Below, in pieces: positions 25,575-36,479 of a DNA stretch of 64,000 nt (positions are counted from its first letter, which is position 1; each line of letters begins with the position of its first letter). Location of the stretch: positions 1 to 64,000 of the forward strand of contig NZ_JAODWD010000003.1 in assembly GCF_025345615.1 (NCBI RefSeq). The letters run 5' to 3'. The notes beneath the pieces were generated by a model. The model did not search any database and had not been told where the DNA came from. It saw nothing but the letters and a program-made list of their open reading frames with translations. The position numbers and the translations under genes were made by a program. Source of the stretch: Mycobacterium deserti (GTDB taxonomy: Bacteria > Actinomycetota > Actinomycetes > Mycobacteriales > Mycobacteriaceae).

Positions 25575-25631
25575 CGAACGTTCCTTACCGCTCGAAGAAT
25601 CGCCCCAAATTCGAGCGGTAAGGAACGTTCG
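25575..25631. terminator. perfect 22-bp inverted repeat between convergent genes (terminator candidate)
   Basis: Arms at 25575-25596 and 25610-25631 are exact reverse complements over 22 bases (outer ends CGAACGTT / AACGTTCG) with a 13-base loop. The repeat begins 12 bases after the mbtK stop and ends 33 bases before the convergent crcB stop. No U-tract follows on either strand. Confidence 0.75.
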
Positions 25632-25664
25632 GCGGCGAAGTTGTCGTGGCGAGGTTCGCGGGGC

Positions 25665-26033
25665 TTATCCGGCCAGGTGGGCCAGCGATTGACCGGCCCA
25701 TACTGCGAGAAGGCCGAGCGCCAGACTGGCGACGATGTTTGCGATGGCCAATCCCTTTCGTCGGCCTTCGCGCAGCTCCAGAGTCTGCAGCATCCACGTC
25801 GAGAACGTGGTGTAGGAGCCCAGCAGCGCCACGCCTATCAACAGCGCCGTCGTCGAGTTCGGGGCCAGGCCGTGCAGCAGACCCAGCAGCAGAGCGCCGG
25901 TGATGTTGACGACGAAGATGCCCGACGGGAACGCACCTGCCATGCGGTGCGAGATCGCGCGGTCGATGAGAAACCGCAGCACCGCCCCGAGACCGCCGAG
26001 CACCGCTATGCCCGCCCACACAGCAACACTCAT
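25665..26033 (-). CDS. crcB: CrcB/FEX fluoride exporter subunit
   Basis: The 122-residue protein has four transmembrane helices and the CrcB marks [12 protein letters not shown] near the N-terminus, [12 protein letters not shown] in helix 2 and the [12 protein letters not shown] break in helix 3 that carries the fluoride-path Phe/Thr residues. Fluc channels are dual-topology dimers or, as here, paired half-channels encoded by adjacent genes. The ATG at 26033 overlaps the stop of the upstream crcB as ATGA, so the two subunits are coupled; an ATG at 26045 is less likely. Confidence 0.9.
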   Translation of the reverse strand: MSVAVWAGIAVLGGLGAVLRFLIDRAISHRMAGAFPSGIFVVNITGALLLGLLHGLAPNSTTALLIGVALLGSYTTFSTWMLQTLELREGRRKGLAIANIVASLALGLLAVWAGQSLAHLAG

Positions 26034-26401
26034 CGTCGCGCCCATCTCGAGGCGCCGGCCGCAGCGATGAGGCCGACCGTGATGCTGGCCGCGGCGTACG
26101 CGGCCGCCAACAGGTAATGCCGGCGTTCGACCATCACCAGCAGTTCAACCTGCAGGGTCGAGAACGTCGTCAGCCCACCGCAGAAGCCGGTGCCCAGCAG
26201 CGGCCGCCGGTATGTCGACTCCGGCAACCGCGCAGCGACGTAACCCAGTACGAAGGCGCCGACGATGTTGACCGCGAATGTCGCCCACGGCCAGTGGCCC
26301 GGCTGGGGCGCAGCAAGCGTCTGGACTGCGGCGCGGGCAACCGTGCCGATCGCGCCCCCCATGAACACCGCGGCAAGTTCGCGACCGTCGTAGCCGAACA
26401 C
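26030..26401 (-). CDS. crcB: CrcB/FEX fluoride exporter subunit
   Basis: The 123-residue protein has the same four-helix layout as its neighbour: [27 protein letters not shown] and [17 protein letters not shown]. The two crcB genes overlap by 4 bases and probably encode oppositely inserted subunits of one fluoride channel. The GTG start at 26401 leaves only 59 bases to the divergent pgm gene, and no fluoride riboswitch fold was recognised there. Confidence 0.9.
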   Translation of the reverse strand: MFGYDGRELAAVFMGGAIGTVARAAVQTLAAPQPGHWPWATFAVNIVGAFVLGYVAARLPESTYRRPLLGTGFCGGLTTFSTLQVELLVMVERRHYLLAAAYAAASITVGLIAAAGASRWARR

Positions 26402-26460
26402 AGGAAGAAGTATGGCCGCTCGACTGCGCTGCGGCGTCAGGCAAGGAGCACAATCGCATC

Positions 26461-28103
<1,643 letters not shown>

Positions 28104-28107
<4 letters not shown>

Positions 28108-29366
28108 GCTCTGAAGCGCAGTGTCAGGCCGACACTGACAAACCGAAGCTCCCGCGCGAAGTCTGGCTGCTGGTTTCGGCCAACGTGGTAGTCGCACTGG
28201 GGTATGGCGTGGTCGCTCCGGTGCTGCCGCAGTACGCCCGCCACTTCGGGGTGAGCATCAGCGCCGCGACGTTCGTCATCACGGCGTTTGCGATCATGCG
28301 GTTGGTCGCCGCGCCGCCGGCCGGGTGGCTGGTGCAGCGGCTGGGGGAGCGCCGTGTCTACATCAGCGGCCTCATCATCGTCGCGTTGTCGACAGCGGCG
28401 TGCGCCTTCGCGCACACCTACTGGCAGCTACTGCTGTTTCGTTCTCTCGGCGGTCTCGGCTCGGCCATGTTCACGGTGTCCTCGCTGGGGCTGATGATCC
28501 GGATCTCCCCCCCGGACGCGCGCGGCCGCGTCGCCGGGCTGTTCTCGACGGGTTTTCTCGTCGGGTCCGTCGGCGGGCCGGTCCTGGGCAGTCTGACCGC
28601 GGGATTCGGCCTGGCAGCGCCGTTCGCGATCTACGGCGCCGCGCTGCTGGTCGCGGCCGCGGTCATCTTCTTCAGCCTGAAGGGCAGCGCCGTCACCGCG
28701 CCCGACGACGCGGAGCAGACCTCGGTATCGGTGCGGGAGGTGCTGCGTCACCGGGCCTACCGCGCCGCGCTGTTCTCCAATTTCGCCACGGGATGGGCGG
28801 CGTTCGGGCTGCGGATCGCGCTGGTGCCGTTGTTCGTGGTCGAAGGCCTGGGCCGAAGCGCTGGGGTCGCGGGTCTGGCGCTGGCGACGTTCGCGATCGG
28901 CAACGTCTCGGTGGTGATTCCCAGCGGCTACCTGTCCGACCGGATCGGGCGGCGCAAGCTCTTGATCGCCGGACTGACGGTCTCGGCGGTGGCGACGATC
29001 GCGGTCGGGTTCACCACCTCGCTGCCCGCCTTCCTGATCGCCGCCTACGTCACCGGTGCGGCGACCGGCGTGTTCGTCTCGCCCCAGCAGGCCTCGGTGG
29101 CCGACGTCGTCGGAAACAAGTCGCGTGGCGGGACACCAGTGGCCCTGTTCCAGATGATGGCGGACTTCGGTTCGATCTTCGGATCGATGGTCGTCGGCCA
29201 GGTGGCCCAACTCGCCTCTTACAGCGCCGCGTTCCTCGTCAGCGGTGTCGTCCTGCTGCTGGCGGCGGTGGGCTGGGCCTTCGCCCCGGAGACCCGCGGC
29301 ACTGATCCCGTCGGGCACACGCCTGGACGGCCGCTTGGACCCGAAGCGGGCGGCGAAGTGCCCTGA
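28104..29366 (+). CDS. major facilitator superfamily transporter
   Basis: The 420-residue protein has about 12 transmembrane helices in two halves. Loop 2-3 carries [13 protein letters not shown] and the second half repeats [12 protein letters not shown], the MFS A-motif (G-x-L-x-D-R-x-G-R-R). Helix 5 holds the [15 protein letters not shown] motif C of drug/H+ antiporters, so efflux is likely. The GTG start overlaps the pgm stop by 4 bases, but no functional link is known. The substrate is unknown. A hydrophilic tail of about 25 residues ends the protein. Confidence 0.85.
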
Positions 29367-29422
29367 TCAGCGATTTTGAACGCCTCCCGTGGGTGGTGTA
29401 ACTTCGGTGAGCACAACTTCTC

Positions 29423-29498
29423 GGGGCTATGGCGCAGCTGGTAGCGCACCACACTGGCAGTGTGGGGGTCAGGGGTTCGAGTCCCCTTAGCTCCACCA
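29423..29498 (+). tRNA. tRNA-Ala (anticodon GGC)
   Basis: A 76-nt cloverleaf can be drawn. The acceptor stem GGGGCTA pairs with TAGCTCC (one G-U), the D arm is GCGC...GCGC, and the anticodon stem CCACA/TGTGG encloses the loop CTGGCAG with anticodon GGC. The T arm is AGGGG-TTCGAGT-CCCCT, and CCA is encoded at 29496-29498. It reads the Ala codons GCC and GCU. Confidence 0.95.
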
Positions 29499-29552
29499 AG
29501 ATAAGCACGCAGAACCACGATCGGCCGCTCCGCGACGTTCCATGGTGCGAGA

Positions 29553-31076
29553 TCAGGGACCAGCGGTGGCGGATCCAGAACCCAGCACGATGGTGATCTC
29601 GTTGGTGATCGCGGTGATTCGATTGGCCGGGGGATTGGTCCCCACCACGCGGTCCTTCAGTTCCGGTGGGGACGGTAACACCGCTTGCTTGAAGCGCACG
29701 AAGCCCGCGTCCGCCAGCACCCGGACCGCCTCGGCGTAGGTCAACGACGACACGTCGGGGACTTCCAGCTGCGCTGAACCCGTTGGCACGTCGGGGCGTT
29801 CGTTTCGTGCGGGGCCCGTCGATACGTTGAGCGTGATCTCCTCGCCGGCACTGACCACCGTGTTGGCGTCGGGATCGGTGTTGATGACGAGGCCGGGGGG
29901 CACGGTGTAGTCCGCCATCTGCCGGACGCGGGGTTTGAATCCGCGATTCTGCAGAGCGCCGATCGCATCGGCGGAGGCCTGACCGTGCACATCGGGCACC
30001 GGCACGTCGCGGGGACCCCTTTCGACGACGTTGATCCCGATCATGCCCACCACGGTGAGCACCGCCAGTACAGCGACCGCGATCAGCCAGCGCCTGATCG
30101 ACCGGCCTCCGTTCCGCTCGCCGGAAATCGACTGCTGTGCCGGTATCTCTTCGGTCGGTGGGGTCCGCTCGCTCGACCCGGACGCGACCCGCGTTGCGTC
30201 GGCGTCGGCGTCCACCACCGTGGAGGCGTAGGGGGTCAGTCCGCGGTGCACGCGAACGAGGTCGTCGCGCATCTCTGCGGCGGTCTGATAGCGATCGTCG
30301 GGATTCTTGGCCATCGCCTTGAGCACCACGGCGTCCAGCTCGGGCGTGATCTCGCTGTTGCGCCGTGACGGTACAACTGGCTGCTCTCGGACGTGCTGAT
30401 AGGCGACCGCCACAGACGATTCACCGACGAACGGCGGTTCACCGGTGGAGATTTCGTACAACACACAGCCCAGCGAGTACACATCGGCACGCGCGTCGAC
30501 GCGGTCGCCGCGGGCCTGTTCGGGCGAGAGGTACTGGGCGGTGCCGATCACCGCGCCGGTCTGGGTGACGCTCTTGTCGCCGTCGGCGATCGCCTTCGCG
30601 ATCCCGAAGTCCACCACCTTCACCGAACCGGCTTTGTCGATCATGATGTTGGCCGGCTTGACGTCGCGATGAATGATCCCGCGCTGGTGGCTGAAGTTCA
30701 GCGCCTGACACGCATCAGCGACCACCTCGATGGCCCGCCGTGTCCGCATCGGTCCATGGATGCGCACGACATCGCGCAACGTCAGACCGTCGACGTACTC
30801 CATCACGATGTAAGGCAGCGGGCCGCTCGCTGTCTCCACCTCGCCAGTGTCATACACCGCCGCGATGGCAGGGTGGTTCAACGAGGCGGCGTTCTGCGCT
30901 TCTCGCTGGAACCGCAGATTCAGGCTGGGATCTCGGGCCAGGTCGGCGCGTAGCAGCTTGACCGCGACGTCACGGTGCAACCGCAGATCGCGCGCCAGAT
31001 AGACGTCGGACATGCCGCCTACGCCGAGGATCTCGCCGACTTCGTACCGACCGGAGAGGCGCCGTGGGGTGGTCAC
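29553..31076 (-). CDS. PknB-like transmembrane Ser/Thr kinase with only two PASTA domains
   Basis: The 507-residue protein matches PknB closely in the kinase domain: G-loop GVGGMSDVY, K40, HRDVKPAN with D138, DFG at 156-158, activation-loop T171 and T173 (SVTQTG), and GTAQYLSPEQA. These residues have the same numbers as in M. tuberculosis PknB. A juxtamembrane linker (280-328) precedes one helix (WLIAVAVLAVLTVVGMIGI), then PASTA 1 (about 357-421) and PASTA 2 (about 437-502). PknB has 626 residues and four PASTA domains, so PASTA 3 and 4 are absent. pknA, pbpA, rodA and pstP are not adjacent, so this is a paralogue. The GTG at 31076 gives the PknB-like MTTP start. Confidence 0.9.
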   Translation of the reverse strand: MTTPRRLSGRYEVGEILGVGGMSDVYLARDLRLHRDVAVKLLRADLARDPSLNLRFQREAQNAASLNHPAIAAVYDTGEVETASGPLPYIVMEYVDGLTLRDVVRIHGPMRTRRAIEVVADACQALNFSHQRGIIHRDVKPANIMIDKAGSVKVVDFGIAKAIADGDKSVTQTGAVIGTAQYLSPEQARGDRVDARADVYSLGCVLYEISTGEPPFVGESSVAVAYQHVREQPVVPSRRNSEITPELDAVVLKAMAKNPDDRYQTAAEMRDDLVRVHRGLTPYASTVVDADADATRVASGSSERTPPTEEIPAQQSISGERNGGRSIRRWLIAVAVLAVLTVVGMIGINVVERGPRDVPVPDVHGQASADAIGALQNRGFKPRVRQMADYTVPPGLVINTDPDANTVVSAGEEITLNVSTGPARNERPDVPTGSAQLEVPDVSSLTYAEAVRVLADAGFVRFKQAVLPSPPELKDRVVGTNPPANRITAITNEITIVLGSGSATAGP

Positions 31077-31336
31077 GGGTTCTGCGCCGGGGGTGCAATG
31101 CCGATTGGCAACTCCGGGGCCACCTGCTGATCGTGGCACGTTTCGGGCACATCCGACTTCACAGCCGAGATGTCGACCAATTTCGGGGTTAGCCGCGATC
31201 AGACGCGCCGCTGGCAGCGAACCCCCGATCGCGGAAACGAAACGCTGACGCCGCGAAACGAACAATCACTGCCACCCCGGTCAATAAATCGGCGCGGCAG
31301 GCCCACAAGCCGAACGCCACTCTCTAATCTGCTGAC
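31077..31336. promoter_or_regulatory. divergent promoter region of the PknB-like and PBP genes
   Basis: This 260-base gap serves both genes. On the plus strand TAATCT (31325-31330) ends 6 bases before the ATG at 31337, a leaderless -10 arrangement for the PBP gene. No equally clear -10 was seen close to the kinase GTG. No strong palindrome was found. Confidence 0.5.
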
Positions 31337-33865
31337 ATGCCGGAGCGCGAACCGGCCTGGTTGACGGCCGTCAAGCTGGCGATGTGCTGTGCGATGGCCG
31401 GCATCCTGTTGTCCGCCGCGGCCTTCCCGTTCGTCGGCGGCTTCGGCCTGTTCTCCAACCGCGCGTCCGAAATGGTGGCCAACGGGTCGGCTCAGGTGGT
31501 CGAGGGCGACGTTCCTCAGGTCTCGACGATGGTCGATGCCGCAGGCAAGCCAATCGCGTGGCTGTACTCCCAGCGCCGGTTCGAAGTGCCCGGCGACCGA
31601 ATCGCCAACACCATCAAACTGGCGATCGTCTCGATCGAGGACAAGCGGTTCGCCGAGCACAGCGGTGTCGACTGGCAGGGCACGCTGACCGGCCTATCCG
31701 GTTACCTGTCGGGGAATCTGTCGACCCGCGGCGGTTCGACCATCGAACAGCAGTACGTGAAGAACTTTCAGCTGCTGGTGATGGCGCAGACGGACGCCGA
31801 GAGACGAGCCGCAGTAGAGGTGACGCCGGCCCGCAAGCTGCGGGAGATGCGTATGGCACTGACCCTCGACAAGACGTTCACCAAGGCGGAGATTCTCACT
31901 CGGTACCTCAACCTGGTGGGTTTCGGTAATGGCGCGTTCGGGGTGCAGGACGCCGCGCAGACTTATTTCGGCGTCAACGCGTCGAGGCTGAACTGGCAGC
32001 AGGCGGCACTGCTGGCCGGCATGGTGCGGTCGCCGACCTCACTGGACCCGTACGTCAATCCGCAGGGCGCGCTCGAGCGCCGAAACCTGGTGTTGAACAC
32101 CATGATGCAGAACCTCCCCGAGCTCGCTGACGAGTTGCGCGCCGCCAAAGCAGCGCCCCTCGGCGTGTTACCCCAGCCCAAGCAGCTGCCGAGTGGGTGT
32201 ATCGCCGCCGGCGATCGCGGTTTCTTCTGCGAATACGCGTTGGCGTTTCTGGCGCGTGCCGGAATCAGCAAGGAACAGGTGGCCCGCGGGGGTTATCTGA
32301 TCCGCACCACGCTCGACCCGAAGGTTCAGAGTTCGGTCAAGCAGGCGATCGACAAGGTCGCCAGTCCCACGCTGGACGGAATCGCCAGCGTGATGAGCGT
32401 GATCAAGCCCGGCAAGGAGTCCCATCGCGTCATGGCGATGGCGAGCAACCGGAGATACGGCCTCAACGGTGACGCCGGGGAGACGGTGCAACCGCAACCG
32501 TTCTCACTGGTGGGCGACGGGGCGGGTTCCGTCTTCAAGGTCTTCACGACTGCAGCCGCGCTCGAGATGGGCATGGGGATCAACACTCAACTGGCCGTTC
32601 CGGGCTCCTTTCAGGGCCGCGGCCTGGGCAGCAGCGATACGCCGGGCTGCCCCAAAGAGACCTGGTGTGTGAAGAACGCCGGAAACTACCGGGGATCGAT
32701 GAACGTCACCGATGCGTTGGCCACCTCCCCGAACACGGCATTCGCCCGGTTGATTCAGCAGGTCGGTGTCCCGCGCGCAGTCGACATGGCCGTTCGGCTG
32801 GGGCTGCGCTCATACGCGGTTCCCGCATCTGCACGGGCATACGACCCAACGAGCAACGAGAGCTTGGCCGGCTACATCAAGCGACTCAACACCGGGTCGT
32901 TCACGCTGGGCCCGTTCCAGCTCAACGCACTCGAATTGTCGAATGTTGCGGCGACTTTGGCCTCCGGCGGGGTGTGGTGTCCGCCGAGTCCGATAGACAA
33001 GATCATCGACCGCGACGGCAATGAGGTGTCGTTCACCACCGAAAGTTGCGAACAAGCGGTCCCCGAAGGACTGGCCAACACCCTGGCGAACGCCTTGAGC
33101 AAGGACGACCGGGGCAGCGGGACGGCGGCCGGGGCGGCAAGCTCCGTGGGCTGGAACCTACCGATGTCGGGAAAAACCGGCACCACAGAATCCCACCGGT
33201 CCTCCGGGTTCCTGGGATTCACCAACCACCACGCCGCGGCCGTCTACATCTTCGACGATTCCAGCGCGCCGTCGGAGATCTGTTCGTTCCCGCTGCGCAA
33301 GTGCTACAGCGGCGACCTGTTCGGTGGTAACGAGCCTGCGCGCATCTGGTTCGAGGCGATTGAGCCCATCGCCACCGACGACGGCAAGGTTCGCCTGCCG
33401 CCGACCGACCCGCGCTACGTCGATGGTGGACCAGGGGGCCAGGTACCCGATGTGACCGGCTTGAATGTCGATACGGCGCGAAAGCGGTTGCGCGAAGCCG
33501 GTTTCGAGGTTGCCGAGAAGACGACGCCGGTCAACAGTTCGGCCTCGTACGGCGCGGTCGTGGGCACGACGCCGAGCGGGCGCACGATTCCCGGGTCGGT
33601 CATCACGATCAATACGAGCAACGGGTTCACTCCGCGGCCGGCGCCGCCGATCGACGAGCCACCACCGGTCGACCAACCGGCGGAAATCCCCCCGCCGCCG
33701 CCGGTGGATCCGATGCTCCTGCAAGTCCCAGGGCTGCCGCCGTTCCCCATGCCGTTCTTCGGGCCACCACCGCCCCCGCCCGGTGCGCCACCGCCGCCGC
33801 CACCCGGCTTGCCGCCGCCACCACCTCCGCCCGGGCCACCGCCACCGGGTCTGCCGCCGCCCTAA
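31337..33865 (+). CDS. class A penicillin-binding protein of the PonA2 type (possibly the PonA3 paralogue)
   Basis: The 842-residue bifunctional PBP has an N-terminal membrane anchor (residues 10-38), a glycosyltransferase domain with catalytic E101 in EDKRF and GGSTIEQQYVKN near 132, and a transpeptidase domain with S398-x-x-K401, S464-x-N466 and KTG at 613-615. One PASTA domain (about 703-762) and a very Pro-rich tail (768-842) follow. The sequence closely resembles M. tuberculosis PonA2 throughout, including the PASTA domain and Pro-rich end. whiB4, the PonA2 neighbour in M. tuberculosis, is not here, so it may be a second copy such as M. smegmatis PonA3. It builds peptidoglycan in the periplasm. 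Confidence 0.9.
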   Translation: MPEREPAWLTAVKLAMCCAMAGILLSAAAFPFVGGFGLFSNRASEMVANGSAQVVEGDVPQVSTMVDAAGKPIAWLYSQRRFEVPGDRIANTIKLAIVSIEDKRFAEHSGVDWQGTLTGLSGYLSGNLSTRGGSTIEQQYVKNFQLLVMAQTDAERRAAVEVTPARKLREMRMALTLDKTFTKAEILTRYLNLVGFGNGAFGVQDAAQTYFGVNASRLNWQQAALLAGMVRSPTSLDPYVNPQGALERRNLVLNTMMQNLPELADELRAAKAAPLGVLPQPKQLPSGCIAAGDRGFFCEYALAFLARAGISKEQVARGGYLIRTTLDPKVQSSVKQAIDKVASPTLDGIASVMSVIKPGKESHRVMAMASNRRYGLNGDAGETVQPQPFSLVGDGAGSVFKVFTTAAALEMGMGINTQLAVPGSFQGRGLGSSDTPGCPKETWCVKNAGNYRGSMNVTDALATSPNTAFARLIQQVGVPRAVDMAVRLGLRSYAVPASARAYDPTSNESLAGYIKRLNTGSFTLGPFQLNALELSNVAATLASGGVWCPPSPIDKIIDRDGNEVSFTTESCEQAVPEGLANTLANALSKDDRGSGTAAGAASSVGWNLPMSGKTGTTESHRSSGFLGFTNHHAAAVYIFDDSSAPSEICSFPLRKCYSGDLFGGNEPARIWFEAIEPIATDDGKVRLPPTDPRYVDGGPGGQVPDVTGLNVDTARKRLREAGFEVAEKTTPVNSSASYGAVVGTTPSGRTIPGSVITINTSNGFTPRPAPPIDEPPPVDQPAEIPPPPPVDPMLLQVPGLPPFPMPFFGPPPPPPGAPPPPPPGLPPPPPPPGPPPPGLPPP

Positions 33866-33894
33866 GGACTCTGCGGCCCATCAATTCCGAGTGC

Positions 33895-35457
33895 TCACTT
33901 CGGGCGAGGCGGTCGGGAGGCGGGCGGCGAAACGGCCGGTGACCCGCTGTCGTAGAGGTTCAGGGCCCGGGCCGCCTCTGTGGCGATCCCGCCTCGCAGG
34001 CTCGTCAGGGGTGGGCTGCCTCGCAGATGTATGGAATTCGCAAGGACGATGACGTAGGTGTCGGAGCCCGGATCCAGCCATACCGACGTTCCGGTGAAGC
34101 CGGTATGGCCGAAGCTGCCCACGGGAAAGACCATGCCTCTCGGCTGGGACAGGGATGTATCGATATCCCAGCCGAGGCCACGCAGGTTCTGTCCTTGGAT
34201 CGCCGGGTATTTCGGCGCGAGCAGCGGATCGGCCACGTTCGGTCGGGTGGCGAGGGCCTCCCGGGCCGCCTTATTGGCTGCGTCGAGTTGGCCAGGCGCA
34301 TTGTCGGGCTGCTGGGGACTTGTCATCATCTGCAGCGTCGCTTGTGTCAACGGGAACTTGCTCGCTCGGCCCGCAAGCCGGTCGAGCAGCGCTTGGGCGT
34401 AGATGCTGACATCGCGTGCCGTCGAGAACACCCCGGCGTGCCCAGCCACCCCGCCCATGCGCCGTGCTGTCGTGTCGTGGACAGTGCCGCGAAGAAGGTG
34501 ATCGAGATCGGGGTTCTTGTCCGGATCGCCCCTGCCCTCCTCGTCACGTGCTGTCGGGGCGATGCGCGACAAGAGATCGATGCGCCAGCCGTCGGCTGGA
34601 CAACCGACCGGTGCGCGGCCTTCTGTCGCCGGAGCCCGGGCGATCGCGGCACCTCGCAGCGTGTGCGGACCACATGCCTTGTCCGGCGGCAGAAATCGAG
34701 TCTCGTCCATCCCGAGAGGCGCGAAGATCCGGCGCTGAGCATAGACGTCCTCGGGCAATCCGGTGATCGTCTCAATCATGGCACCGAGGAGCAGATAATT
34801 GATGTCTGAGTATCGGAATCGCTCGCCCGGAGCAGATTCCAACGGTGTGGTGAGCGCACGACGGATACCCTCTGCTTTGTCGGCCCGGTCCAGTCCCCAC
34901 GGATCTGCGAGGTCGACATCTCCTGTTTCGCCCGACGTGTGCGTCAGCAGCATGCGAACGGTGACCTTTGCCCGCTGCGGATCACCTCCGGTGTTGAAGT
35001 CCGGCAGGTACTGCTGCACCGGGTCGTCGAACTCGACTCTGCCTTGTTCGTGCAGCGCCATGATCGCGGTCGCCGTCGCAAGGGGTTTCGTCAACGAGGC
35101 GATGTCGAAGATGGTGTCCTCGGTCATCGGTTCTGCGGGCGTCGGTGAACCGTCGAGTCCCGGCTCACCTGCCGCCTTACGCGAGCCGTAGGCCTGGTGG
35201 AAGACGAGCTTTCCCTCGTGCCCAATCATCACGACGGCACCCGGCAGCCGTTGTGCCGCAATGGCTTCGCGCACCAGCCGAGAGACGGCAGAGAAGTCAG
35301 GTGCTGGTACTTTCGGCGGCGCCGACGCCGCAGTCGGCGGTGGCGTTGCGACAGCGGGGCTTTCCGCTGGGCGGCTTGCGGGAGCAGATGAGCAAGCGGT
35401 CATCAGGAGCATTGCGGCAGTCCCGACAGCGAGGGCCTTGCGTGCAAACAAGGTCAC
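33895..35457 (-). CDS. beta-lactamase-fold serine hydrolase lipoprotein
   Basis: The 520-residue protein starts with a lipoprotein signal (MTAC, lipid-modified C22) and a Pro/Ala/Ser-rich linker to about residue 52. The serine hydrolase domain follows, with S122-L-T-K125, Y217-S-D and the late FGHTGFTG (H-x-G), the class C beta-lactamase/DD-peptidase/esterase triad. It may act on peptidoglycan peptides, antibiotics or esters outside the membrane; sequence alone does not decide. The GTG at 35457 gives the complete signal peptide. It is convergent with the PBP gene (29-base gap), so this small region is rich in cell-wall genes. Confidence 0.85.
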   Translation of the reverse strand: MTLFARKALAVGTAAMLLMTACSSAPASRPAESPAVATPPPTAASAPPKVPAPDFSAVSRLVREAIAAQRLPGAVVMIGHEGKLVFHQAYGSRKAAGEPGLDGSPTPAEPMTEDTIFDIASLTKPLATATAIMALHEQGRVEFDDPVQQYLPDFNTGGDPQRAKVTVRMLLTHTSGETGDVDLADPWGLDRADKAEGIRRALTTPLESAPGERFRYSDINYLLLGAMIETITGLPEDVYAQRRIFAPLGMDETRFLPPDKACGPHTLRGAAIARAPATEGRAPVGCPADGWRIDLLSRIAPTARDEEGRGDPDKNPDLDHLLRGTVHDTTARRMGGVAGHAGVFSTARDVSIYAQALLDRLAGRASKFPLTQATLQMMTSPQQPDNAPGQLDAANKAAREALATRPNVADPLLAPKYPAIQGQNLRGLGWDIDTSLSQPRGMVFPVGSFGHTGFTGTSVWLDPGSDTYVIVLANSIHLRGSPPLTSLRGGIATEAARALNLYDSGSPAVSPPASRPPRPK

Positions 35458-35601
35458 TGGCCACCTCCTGCCGCCAGGATACGGGTCGCGAGGCGAGTCG
35501 AGACCTGCACCGCTGAAACAAGATCAGAGTTCGCACGCGGCGTCACATCGGATTTCATTCACCCACCGCGGATGTCGTTCGGGTGTTGTTACCATCGCGA
35601 C

Positions 35602-36411
35602 GTGGCCGCCCCGTCTGCGCGATCTCGAACTGGCGGACCGCGACCCAGGTCGCGCCGCGAGGTCCTCGGATTCGCCGTCGCGACACCGCTGGCGGTCCTC
35701 GGGACAGCGGCCGCCCTGCGCGCGCAGAAGGCATCGGCCGCTCCCTCGCTGAGACTGATCGATTTCACGCACCGACTCGTTCCGCCCGATCAGATCAAGG
35801 CGGCAGGCTATGACGGAGCGCTGGTCTATGTGTCCGAACTACGGCCCGGGGCGGACTTCGACTTCAAGCCTGTGACCCGCGAGTATGCCGATGGGCTTCG
35901 CGCGGCGGGGTTGCACGTCGTCAGCTGCTACCAGTACGGCAAACCGGGTTGGCCGACGCCATCGGATTACACCCGTGGGTATGAGGGCGGCGTGGCGGAC
36001 GCTCAGACCGCCATGCGGTTGCACGCTGCTGCCGGCGGTCCGCCTCGGGCGCCGATCTTCTTCAGTGTCGACGAGGACATCGACCTCGATACCTGGAACG
36101 ACATCGCGGTCGAGTGGTACCGGGGGATCAACTCGGTGCTGGGCGCGAACCGCACCGGTATCTACGGGCACTCACGAGCGTGCGCGTGGGCGATCGACGA
36201 CGGGGTCGTCGGACCGTCCACCAGCCCGGGGCACTGGTGGGCATGGCAGACCAAGGCCTGGTCGGCCGGTAAGCGCGAACCGCGGGCCGTGCTCTACCAG
36301 GCTGTGGTCGTGAGCGGATCCGAGCCGGGTATCGCCATGGGAGGCACACACGTGGACAGCAACGACGTGCTCGCGCCCGATTTCGGTCAGTGGGACCTCG
36401 AGAGGACCTGA
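35602..36411 (+). CDS. Tat-exported DUF1906 glycoside-hydrolase-like protein (Rv2525c-like)
   Basis: The 269-residue protein carries a twin-arginine signal (RSRREVLGFAVATPLAVLG, about residues 16-34) ending near KASAAPS. The mature domain matches DUF1906: LIDFTHRLVPPDQIKAAGYDGALVYVS, then FFSVDEDID with acidic residues as in glycoside hydrolase 25-like barrels, and VDSNDVLAPDFG near the end. M. tuberculosis Rv2525c is a known Tat substrate of this family linked to the cell wall. The GTG at 35602 is chosen because TACCAT ends 6 bases upstream (leaderless); a longer frame from 35572 spans that element. It is divergent from the serine hydrolase gene. Confidence 0.85.
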   Translation: MAAPSARSRTGGPRPRSRREVLGFAVATPLAVLGTAAALRAQKASAAPSLRLIDFTHRLVPPDQIKAAGYDGALVYVSELRPGADFDFKPVTREYADGLRAAGLHVVSCYQYGKPGWPTPSDYTRGYEGGVADAQTAMRLHAAAGGPPRAPIFFSVDEDIDLDTWNDIAVEWYRGINSVLGANRTGIYGHSRACAWAIDDGVVGPSTSPGHWWAWQTKAWSAGKREPRAVLYQAVVVSGSEPGIAMGGTHVDSNDVLAPDFGQWDLERT

Positions 36412-36479
36412 CCACCTGTCGATTGGGCGGCAGCCGTTTTCCCGGTTTTCAGCTACGCGTAATGGGTACGGTTGCCGTC

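Noticed and set aside
26402..26460. Fluoride riboswitch upstream of the crcB pair
   Set aside because: The gap is only 59 bases and I could not draw the conserved pseudoknot fold.
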